DNA from: an uncultured Bacillaceae bacterium
GTDB taxonomy: Bacteria > Bacillota > Bacilli > Bacillales > Caldibacillaceae
NCBI GenBank assembly: GCA_937983015.1
Contig: CALKAK010000091.1
Location: 1 to 12,504 of the forward strand
DNA length: 12,504 nt
Direction of reading: 5' to 3'
Part shown: positions 6,744 through 12,504 of the stretch, piece after piece
How the letters are laid out: the number at the start of each line of letters is the position of its first letter
Position numbering within the stretch: the first letter of the stretch is position 1
Program-made: the position numbers and the translations under genes
The notes under the pieces: generated by a model
The model's input: only the letters and a program-made list of their open reading frames with translations
The model's database searches: none
What the model was told of the DNA's origin: nothing

Positions 6744-7571
6744 ATGAAAAAACGAAAGAACATGATGCGGTCGTTTATCTATATCTTTTTAACGGCGTAT
6801 TCACTAATGACGCTCTTTCCCTTTCTCTGGAGTTTAATGACTTCTTTTAAAACCACCCGGGAAATCACGTCGACGATGACCTTTTTCCCGCAAGAATGGA
6901 GTTTTGGTGGTTACGAGATCATCTTTGATTCTCAGTTCCCGATCTGGGTGAAAAACTCCCTCGTCATCGCGATGATCGTAACGTTTTTGAATTTGTTATT
7001 TAATACGCTAGCCGGTTATGCTCTCGCCCGAATCCCTTTTAAGGGACGTAATTTTCTTTTCAATGCGTTACTTATTTTGATCATGATTCCTTCGCAAGTG
7101 ACGATGATTCCCCTTTATATTGTGATCGCGCGCATGGGGCTCGTTAATACCCATATGGCACTCATCGTTACTTCGATGATCAATATCACGTATATTTTCA
7201 TGATGCGGCAGTTTTTCATGCATTTTCCACGGGAAGTTGAAGAGGCGGCTGCGATTGATGGCTTGTCTCGATTTGGGACGTTTTTCCGCATCGTTCTGCC
7301 CAATATGAAGGCATCGATCGCCACGCAATGTGTGTTCGTTTTCATGGCCGTCTGGAATGAATTTATGAGACCATTACTCTTTATTTCGAGCACGGAAAAA
7401 TACATGCTTACCCAGGGGTTGAACTTTTTATCGAAGCAGTATATGAACGCGACGAAATGGGATGTCATCATGGCTGGTGCCATACTGTCGATCATCCCGA
7501 TTTTACTCTTATATATTCTCCTGAATAAATATTTCATCCGTTCGAGTGAACAGCAAAGTGGAATTAAATAA
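6744..7571 (+). CDS. ABC sugar transporter permease, MalG/UgpE type
   Basis: Second channel subunit, partner of the permease at 5809. The 275-residue product has six predicted membrane segments near 10-33, 68-92, 105-128, 137-155, 185-207 and 240-262, and the EAA loop EAAAIDGLSRFG starting at Glu167, followed by IVLPNMK. Start codons GTG 6735, ATG 6738 and ATG 6744 are in frame. ATG 6738 overlaps the previous stop as TGATG, while GGGTGAT before 6744 is the better-placed Shine-Dalgarno, so 6744 is chosen with modest confidence. No ATP-binding subunit follows; in Bacillota a shared MsmX/UgpC-type ATPase commonly serves such importers. Confidence 0.93.
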   Translation: MKKRKNMMRSFIYIFLTAYSLMTLFPFLWSLMTSFKTTREITSTMTFFPQEWSFGGYEIIFDSQFPIWVKNSLVIAMIVTFLNLLFNTLAGYALARIPFKGRNFLFNALLILIMIPSQVTMIPLYIVIARMGLVNTHMALIVTSMINITYIFMMRQFFMHFPREVEEAAAIDGLSRFGTFFRIVLPNMKASIATQCVFVFMAVWNEFMRPLLFISSTEKYMLTQGLNFLSKQYMNATKWDVIMAGAILSIIPILLLYILLNKYFIRSSEQQSGIK

Positions 7572-7587
7572 ATTGATACCGATATTA

Positions 7588-7618
7588 TTTAGAGAATTCA
7601 TGTGACTTTCGCTATAAT
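7588..7618 (+). promoter_or_regulatory. Possible promoter of the LacI regulator
   Basis: A perfect TATAAT at 7613-7618 lies 37 bp before the TTG start. No good -35 is seen at 17 bp; TTTAGA (7588-7593, 19-bp spacer) is the nearest resemblance. The regulator could therefore have its own weak transcript as well as readthrough from the permeases. Confidence 0.4.
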
Positions 7619-7654
7619 GATGTTTGAATGAGCACAAGGAAGTGGTGATGAGGT

Positions 7655-8677
7655 TTGGCAACAATAAAAGATGTGGCGAAAAAGGCAGGTGTATCGATCG
7701 GGGTTGTATCACGGGCGTTTAATAATTATCCGGATATCAGTGAGGAAACGAAAAAGCGAATTTTTGAAGTAGCCAAAGAATTGAACTATACGCCGAATAT
7801 CGTGGCCCGTAATCTCTCGATGAAAAAACAGATGACCGTCGGGCTCATCACTTCCGGTATTTTAGATAGTAGCCCCAAAGATAGCAATAACAGCCTGGAA
7901 ATTTTCAAAGGTGTTTACACCGGTACACAGGAAAAAAACTATGAACTCGCCATTTATTTGATCGATTCGCAAAAACAACGGGGAAAAAAATATGTCCAGT
8001 TTTGCCGTGAACGAAATATCGGTGGAGCGATTCTCCAGGGGATCCGTACGGATGATCCGTATTTGCAAGAACTCGTTGAGGCAAATATTCCCTGCGTCTT
8101 GATCGATGCTGCTCTTGAAACGAAACAGGAGTATATCGGCACTGTATCGACGGATAATATAGCCGCTTTTCGCGAGATGGCGACTTATCTACTTGAAAAC
8201 AATCATCGCGATATCGTCGTTGTTGCTGGGAAACATGAAGCCTATGTTGACTTGTGGCGTCTGCAAGGGGTCCGCGAATCCTTCGCGGATTATGGTTTGA
8301 CCCTTACTGAGGACAGGATCATTTATGGACATTATACCGAGCAGGGAGCCTATGAGGCGGCGAAGCGATACTTGCAGGAAAGACGCCCCACCGCTTTTCT
8401 CTGTTTTAGCGATCTCATGGCTTTGGGGGTAATGAAGGCGGTGGAAGAGAAGGGCCTTGTCATTCCCGATGATATTTCTGTGACCGGTAATGACGGTTTG
8501 ATCATCACGGAATACACTAAACCGCCTTTGACGACGATCTGGCAAAACTTTTTCGAAATCGGCAGACAGGCGGCGAATTTATTGATCGATCTGATGGAGA
8601 ATAAAGAAACTGACCATCATATTTTAGTGAAACACGAAATCATCAAGCGGAGTAGTGTTGCCCGTTTGGAAAAATAA
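7655..8677 (+). CDS. LacI-family transcriptional regulator
   Basis: Sugar-responsive DNA-binding repressor, very likely the local regulator of this locus. The 340-residue product opens with the LacI-family helix-turn-helix IKDVAKKAGVS...VVSRAFNN (about residues 4-24) and a hinge helix PNIVARNL, in which Leu54 is the residue expected to wedge into a central CpG. A periplasmic-binding-protein-like effector domain follows from about 62 and ends with TTIWQNFFEIGRQAANLL. The start is TTG 7655: it gives the canonical MATIKDVA N terminus, and the ATG at 7648 is in another frame. The CG-centred palindromes at 1237-1416 are its obvious candidate operators. The effector is probably the imported sugar or a product of it. 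Confidence 0.94.
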   Translation: MATIKDVAKKAGVSIGVVSRAFNNYPDISEETKKRIFEVAKELNYTPNIVARNLSMKKQMTVGLITSGILDSSPKDSNNSLEIFKGVYTGTQEKNYELAIYLIDSQKQRGKKYVQFCRERNIGGAILQGIRTDDPYLQELVEANIPCVLIDAALETKQEYIGTVSTDNIAAFREMATYLLENNHRDIVVVAGKHEAYVDLWRLQGVRESFADYGLTLTEDRIIYGHYTEQGAYEAAKRYLQERRPTAFLCFSDLMALGVMKAVEEKGLVIPDDISVTGNDGLIITEYTKPPLTTIWQNFFEIGRQAANLLIDLMENKETDHHILVKHEIIKRSSVARLEK

Positions 8678-8913
8678 GAGCTATTTCAGAAACTGTTCAC
8701 TTTTATGCAATCGCCAACATGGAAAAGCTTCTTCTTGAAGGGTAAAAAAACCGCTACGATATATTCGTTTTTTTGAAAACACACCAATAAAGTTTTGCAG
8801 ATTGATTTAAAAATGGGAAAGCAAGTATCCCGATTTTTGAAGGAATAACAATTTGGGGCGAAATGCCCGTTTTCTATACGACAAGAAAAACATCGAAGGA
8901 AGGAAGAAAGCAT

Positions 8914-9582
8914 ATGACGAAATATCCGAAAGCCATTATTTTTGACCTGGACGGTGTGATCACCGATACAGCCGAATACCATTATCAAGCCTGGAAACAA
9001 CTGGCCGCTGAATTAGGGATCACCATCGATCGGGAATTTAACGAGCGATTAAAAGGGGTAAGCCGTATGGACTCCTTGGAACGGATCCTCGCATTAAAGC
9101 CGGAATTAACGCTCTCTCAGGAAGAAAAGGAGCGGCTCGCCACGAAGAAAAACGAGCATTATAAAGAATTGATCAAGGGAATCACACCGGATGATCTGCT
9201 ACCGGGGATTCCAGAATTATTGGCGGCAATCAAAGAAGCGGGCATCCCGATGGGGCTCGCATCGGCCAGTAAAAATGCTCCGACCGTAATCAAAAGCCTG
9301 GGGGTGGAGCATTATTTTGCCCATGTTGTCGATGCGGCGAAAGTGGAGAAAGGAAAACCGGATCCGGAAATCTTTTTCAAAGCCGCTGATGCTTTGGGGG
9401 TTCCTTATGAAGAGTGCATCGGTGTAGAAGATGCGCCAGCGGGTGTGGAAGCGATCAATCGGGCCGGCATGTTTTCCGTAGGGGTTGGTTCGAAGGAATC
9501 ACTCGCCCATGCCGATTATGTTGTCAGCACAACATCCGAACTTGTTTTCGAGAACATCATCGCACAATATAACAAGCGCTAA
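8914..9582 (+). CDS. pgmB: beta-Phosphoglucomutase (HAD superfamily)
   Basis: Converts beta-glucose-1-phosphate to glucose-6-phosphate through beta-glucose-1,6-bisphosphate, feeding the phosphorylase product into glycolysis. The 222-residue product carries all HAD motifs of this subfamily: nucleophile Asp11 and acid/base Asp13 in FDLDGVITDT, a helical cap with LKGVSR, SASKN (Ser117-Asn121), Lys148 in KGKPDPE, and Glu172-Asp173 in GVEDAPAG binding magnesium. Spacing is close to that of the Lactococcus enzyme. An upstream in-frame ATG at 8863 lacks a ribosome site; ATG 8914 follows GAAGGAAGGAAG with good spacing. The gene lies 236 bp after the regulator and may share its transcript. Confidence 0.95.
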   Translation: MTKYPKAIIFDLDGVITDTAEYHYQAWKQLAAELGITIDREFNERLKGVSRMDSLERILALKPELTLSQEEKERLATKKNEHYKELIKGITPDDLLPGIPELLAAIKEAGIPMGLASASKNAPTVIKSLGVEHYFAHVVDAAKVEKGKPDPEIFFKAADALGVPYEECIGVEDAPAGVEAINRAGMFSVGVGSKESLAHADYVVSTTSELVFENIIAQYNKR

Positions 9583-9584
9583 AG

Positions 9585-9627
9585 AAGGGGAACAGGTCTG
9601 TCACAGGTCTGTTCCTTTTTTCGTTTT
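9585..9627 (+). terminator. Rho-independent terminator after pgmB
   Basis: GGAACAG (9589-9595) pairs with CTGTTCC (9609-9615), with a smaller inner stem CTG/CAG (9598-9606), and the hairpin is followed by TTTTTTCGTTTTTTG. The bases AAGG before the stem can extend it into the T-run. The hairpin is built from two copies of ACAGGTCTGT (9592 and 9603). It closes the sugar locus. Confidence 0.85.
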
Positions 9628-9835
9628 TTGCGGGGTGCTTCGGTGGTTTCATGGATCACGCCTCTCAGTACCGATGTCCTTCGAACGTAGGGACGGAAGG
9701 AGGGTTTTGCCGCGGGCGAGGGACGATGGTATGGAAACCTCTGTATTTTGCACAAAAGTGCCGTTCCTTACTAGTATTATTTTCATCTGTCTATTAAAAT
9801 AATGATAAGCAAAGTATCGTTTCATATCCATCCTT
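9628..9835. other. Gene-free region with a G+C-rich block, possible repeat remnant
   Basis: The segment at about 9630-9740 is clearly richer in G+C than its flanks and contains purine-rich runs such as GGGACGGAAGGAGGG. It is followed by the small hairpin GCAC-AAAA-GTGC (9750-9761) and CCGTTCC. Reading frames across it are short, lack ribosome sites and match no family known to me. The composition suggests a dispersed repeat or relic of a mobile element, which cannot be shown from one copy. Confidence 0.3.
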
Positions 9836-9845
9836 TATTAGAAAA

Positions 9846-9872
9846 TGAAACCATCCCCGGTTTGTATACGTA
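9846..9872 (+). promoter_or_regulatory. SigW-like ECF promoter of xpaC-yaaN
   Basis: TGAAAC (9846-9851) and CGTA (9869-9872), separated by 17 bp, match the Bacillus SigW promoter consensus (TGAAAC, about 16-17 bp, CGTA). It lies 64 bp before xpaC. To my recollection xpaC-yaaN belongs to the SigW regulon in B. subtilis, which fits. The -35 also forms an inverted repeat with GTTTCAT at 9819-9825. An alternative SigA -10, TAAAAT (9876-9881), has no good -35. Confidence 0.65.
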
Positions 9873-9935
9873 GCTTAAAATAGATGCGGTTGTTCGATTC
9901 TTACTGGTTTTTCCAGTTTTCAAAGGGGTGAGCGG

Positions 9936-10577
9936 ATGAAAAACTTTCTCCAGTTTGTCGCACGTTTTTTCGCCAGCGTGACGACCGGGATCATCACATT
10001 TTTTGTCAGTGCGCTGCCGCTCGATCAAAGTTTTGGCAGTTCTGTTCTGTACGGTATTGTGGCGAGTGTAGCGGTTTATTATATATTAAAATGGATCATG
10101 AAATCTTATAATATAAAAAGTACCGGGCTGACCCGGCGGGAATATTATTATATCCAGAGAAATTTAAAAGAGGCGAAACGAAAAATTCGCCGCCTGCAAA
10201 AAGCGTTTTTAAAATCGAGCAATGTCTTGACGGCGAAACAACATATTGAAATCCTCCGGGTCGTGCATAAAATTCACGATATGACGAAAAAAGAACCGAT
10301 TCGCTTTTTCAAAGCAGAGGAATTTTATTTTTCCCATTTAGATTCGCTGGTGGAAATCGCGGAGAAGTACGCATTCTTGAATGCCCAGCCTGTGAAAACT
10401 CCGGAGTTGACGGACTCCTTGAATGAAACACGTAGGACGATCGCGCGGTTGTCCGATACGATCCAGGATGATCTGCTGAAAGTGATCGAACAAGATGTCG
10501 ATACGTTAAAATTCGAGCTCGATGTAGCGAAACGGACGATTGAAAAAAAGAATGGTAACGATCGGAGGTTGAATTGA
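9936..10577 (+). CDS. xpaC: XpaC-family membrane protein
   Basis: Member of the XpaC family, historically linked to 5-bromo-4-chloroindolyl phosphate hydrolysis; its biochemical role is not established. The 213-residue product has two hydrophobic segments (about residues 8-30 and 37-54), then a basic stretch with the family-typical LTRREYYYIQRNLKEAKRKI and a helical, charged remainder likely to form coiled coils facing the cytoplasm. ATG 9936 follows AGGGGTGA. The stop overlaps the yaaN start as TGATG, so the two proteins are translationally coupled and probably act together at the envelope. Recognition rests on the N-terminal layout, the LTRREY motif and the TelA partner. Confidence 0.88.
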   Translation: MKNFLQFVARFFASVTTGIITFFVSALPLDQSFGSSVLYGIVASVAVYYILKWIMKSYNIKSTGLTRREYYYIQRNLKEAKRKIRRLQKAFLKSSNVLTAKQHIEILRVVHKIHDMTKKEPIRFFKAEEFYFSHLDSLVEIAEKYAFLNAQPVKTPELTDSLNETRRTIARLSDTIQDDLLKVIEQDVDTLKFELDVAKRTIEKKNGNDRRLN

Positions 10578-11785
10578 TGGCCGAACAAAAAAAGGTATTT
10601 TCCGATGATATCGAAGAATTATTTACCGATCCGTTCGGTAAACAACAGGATCAGGCCACACCTCAAGAACCCGTCGCACCGACGGTAGAGCCGGTTGCGC
10701 CCACTTTTGAGACCGCTCAAGAAAAACCGGACCGTAAACGAACCTTTAACCAACTCACGGAAGATAATCAAGCGCGTGCCGTCCAATTAGCGGCACAGAT
10801 CGACCCGAAAAACCAGCAATCGATCACGCTGTTCGGAACGAAAGCCCAGCAAAAACTGACGACTTTTTCCCATTCGATGCTGGAACATGTGCGTAATGAT
10901 AATATCGGGGAGATCGGCGAGATCATCAATGACTTGATGAAAAAATTAGAACAGGTGGACCCTGAGGAATTGATCCCGGAGAAAAAGGGGTTCTTCTCCC
11001 GCCTGTTCGGTCGTATGCAACGGACGGTGAATGAAATTCTTTCCAAGTACCAGCGTACGGGTGCGCAGATCGACCGGATCACTGTGAAGTTAGAACATGC
11101 GAAAAACTCCTTGATGTCAGACAATAAATTGTTAGAACAGCTTTACCAGAAAAATAAGGAATACTTCGAGGCGTTAAACGTCTATATTGCCGCGGGTGAA
11201 CTGAAGCTCGAGGAACTGGAGACGAAAATTATCCCCGAGATGAAACGGAAAGCCCAGGAAAGCGGCGATCAGATGAAGATTCAAGAAGTGAATGATTTGA
11301 TGCAGTTTGCCGACCGGTTGGAAAAACGGATTCACGATTTGAAGTTGAGTAGACAGATTACGATCCAGAGTGCGCCGCAAATTCGGTTGATACAGAATAC
11401 GAACCAACAGCTAATCGAAAAGATCCAGTCCTCGATCACAACGGCGATTCCGCTCTGGAAAAATCAAATCGCTATCGCCCTCACGTTGTTAAGACAGCGC
11501 CGTGCCGTCGAAGCGCAAAAACAGGTATCGCAAACGACGAATGAATTGTTATTGAAGAATGCAGAGATGCTGAAGACGAATACGATTGAGGCGGCTAAAG
11601 AAAGCCAGCGTGGTCTCGTCGATATCGAAACGTTGAAACGGACACAAGAAAACCTTGTCACAACTCTGGAGGAGACGTTACGTATCCAGGAAGAAGGACG
11701 TGCCAAACGCTATCAGGCGGAACAAGAATTAATCGCCATGGAGGAACAGCTTAAACAAAAATTACTGGAGATTCGCGGGCAATAG
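10577..11785 (+). CDS. yaaN: TelA/YaaN-family protein (toxic anion resistance)
   Basis: Cytoplasmic, mostly helical protein of the TelA family, named after tellurite and toxic-anion resistance; in Bacillus its relatives belong to cell-envelope stress regulons and the mechanism is unknown. The 402-residue product begins with an acidic, Pro-rich leader (to about residue 55). The conserved core follows, with GFFSRLFGR near residue 137 and long heptad-like helices running to the end, including IQSAPQIRLIQNTNQQLIEKIQSS and the IPLWKNQIAIAL motif typical of TelA. ATG 10577 has GGAGG at 10564-10568; the in-frame TTG at 10574 is too close to it. It forms an operon with xpaC. Confidence 0.93.
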   Translation: MAEQKKVFSDDIEELFTDPFGKQQDQATPQEPVAPTVEPVAPTFETAQEKPDRKRTFNQLTEDNQARAVQLAAQIDPKNQQSITLFGTKAQQKLTTFSHSMLEHVRNDNIGEIGEIINDLMKKLEQVDPEELIPEKKGFFSRLFGRMQRTVNEILSKYQRTGAQIDRITVKLEHAKNSLMSDNKLLEQLYQKNKEYFEALNVYIAAGELKLEELETKIIPEMKRKAQESGDQMKIQEVNDLMQFADRLEKRIHDLKLSRQITIQSAPQIRLIQNTNQQLIEKIQSSITTAIPLWKNQIAIALTLLRQRRAVEAQKQVSQTTNELLLKNAEMLKTNTIEAAKESQRGLVDIETLKRTQENLVTTLEETLRIQEEGRAKRYQAEQELIAMEEQLKQKLLEIRGQ

Positions 11786-11977
11786 TGAAGGGTTTTGGCG
11801 GTTTAATTGTCGAACCGGGCGGGCTTGGTTTTTGTGATGGAAGACCCGCGGACCTTTTGCAACAACGATCATATCGGAAAGCGGGTTGCACGGTTTTGCG
11901 TACAAGCGAAATGACTTTCAGGTGAGACGTATTTTCGGACCGGAAAAGCCGGGTGCGCTAAACGGGTATATATTTTT

Positions 11978-12021
11978 AAGCTCCATCGATGACCAGGTCA
12001 AAGATGGGGTTTTTATTTTTG
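11978..12021 (+). terminator. Likely terminator of xpaC-yaaN
   Basis: CTCCATC (11981-11987) pairs with GATGGGG (12003-12009), one wobble, and the stem extends outward with AAG/TTT; TTTTTATTTTTG follows. The interior contains a second perfect inverted repeat TGACC-A-GGTCA (11990-12000). It lies about 195 nt after the yaaN stop, leaving an untranslated tail with a weaker CGGTT/AACCG hairpin (11799-11817). Confidence 0.65.
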
Positions 12022-12330
12022 TAGAAGGATGGTCCCATCAAAGGAAGTTGCTTTTATACATTTTTACATGCATTTCCAGGTGACGGTTTCCGAACGGTGG
12101 ATCATTCTTCAAAAGCAATCCGTTTAGAAATTTTTTTGGGCTACTGACTTAAAGAAAATTTAGCTGATTTCTCAATTTTTTATGCACTGGCTGGAGATCG
12201 ATACCCTATGACACAACAATTTCTCGATCACAAACGATCAACTACATACGCTCCCCTTCACTTTTACCGAAAAAATCTCAAGGAATTCTTCAACCCTCAA
12301 CCCCTTAAAGACGACATTAAATCCGCATGA
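12022..12330 (+). pseudogene. Possible decayed reading frame (tentative)
   Basis: One + frame is open from 12025 to a single TGA at 12145 and again from 12148 to the stop at 12328-12330. The second part reads like protein rather than random A+T-rich DNA (LADFSIFYALAGDRYPM, then FYRKNLKEFFNPQP), and the only ATG with some room is at 12208, without a clear ribosome site. I do not recognise the family. It may be the 3' remnant of a lost gene or chance. Confidence 0.2.
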
Positions 12331-12437
12331 TAAATTCAGAAAAATATTATTTGTATAGAAAACTTTTAGAAATAGAATACAATATTGATAGATTTCGGCG
12401 ATTACCGGAAAACTTAATTGTTTTGATAGTATTATAT

Positions 12438-12467
12438 TTGACAATAAGGTTAATATTTAGATAATAT
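12438..12467 (+). promoter_or_regulatory. SigA promoter for a gene beyond the window
   Basis: TTGACA (12438-12443) is a perfect -35. GATAAT (12460-12465, 16-bp spacer) or TAATAT (12462-12467, 18-bp spacer) gives the -10. A strong Shine-Dalgarno, AAGGGGG, sits at the very end of the window (about 12495-12501), so a + strand gene should start within a few bases past 12504. Confidence 0.7.
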
Positions 12468-12504
12468 AAAACTGATTTAAAATTGCAATAGAACAAGGGG
12501 GTTT

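Noticed and set aside
8863..8913. N-terminal extension of the phosphoglucomutase
   Set aside because: No ribosome site at ATG 8863, and family proteins begin close to the FDLDG motif.
9485..9802. Reading frame overlapping the pgmB end and its terminator
   Set aside because: It runs out of frame through pgmB and across a strong terminator, with no ribosome site or recognisable family.
11886..12083. 65-residue reading frame after yaaN
   Set aside because: It needs a TTG start without a ribosome site and runs through the likely terminator hairpin.
12238..12444. Minus-strand 68-residue frame near the end
   Set aside because: Hydrophobic low-complexity translation of A+T-rich DNA without a supported start, overlapping the promoter of the next gene.

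Overview
The window looks like a piece of a low-to-moderate G+C Bacillota (Bacillales-type) chromosome. Supporting signs are strong AGGAGG-type ribosome binding sites, TTG use as a start codon, a CtsR-type heat-shock operator, CcpA/LacI-type operators, a SigW-like ECF promoter and the Bacillus-type pair xpaC-yaaN. All confidently called genes are on the + strand. The genus cannot be read from the sequence alone.

Layout. (1) Positions 1-267 hold a striking array of six RGTCAAA-like half-sites, mostly at 10-bp period, upstream of a small heat-shock protein (268-714). (2) A tRNA T-arm-like hairpin (781-801) separates this gene from a small acylphosphatase gene (831-1103). (3) Positions 1104-1487 form a dense control region: one good SigA promoter and six CG-centred LacI/CcpA-type palindromes, two pairs of them exactly 30 bp apart. 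(4) Positions 1488-9582 are one sugar-utilisation locus: a GH65 glycoside phosphorylase, a lipoprotein solute-binding protein, a terminator and a 640-bp gene-free gap, two ABC permeases, a LacI-family regulator starting at TTG, and a beta-phosphoglucomutase. (5) Positions 9628-9830 are gene-free and partly G+C-rich, possibly a repeat remnant. (6) xpaC and yaaN/telA (9936-11785) form an overlapping two-gene envelope-stress operon behind a SigW-like promoter, with a terminator at about 11978-12021. (7) The last 480 bp hold no convincing gene, but they carry a possible decayed reading frame and a promoter plus Shine-Dalgarno for a gene starting just past the window.

How it works together. The sugar locus has the same logic as the E. 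coli ycj cluster (binding protein, two permeases, YcjT kojibiose phosphorylase, YcjU beta-phosphoglucomutase, YcjW LacI regulator). An alpha-linked glucose disaccharide, plausibly kojibiose or nigerose, is imported intact. It is split by phosphate to beta-glucose-1-phosphate plus an acceptor (glucose for a disaccharide), and the mutase makes glucose-6-phosphate without spending ATP on that glucose. No transporter ATPase is encoded here, so a shared MsmX/UgpC-type ATPase is presumably supplied from elsewhere. The LacI protein is the natural candidate to bind the CG-centred palindromes, with CcpA as a likely second input.
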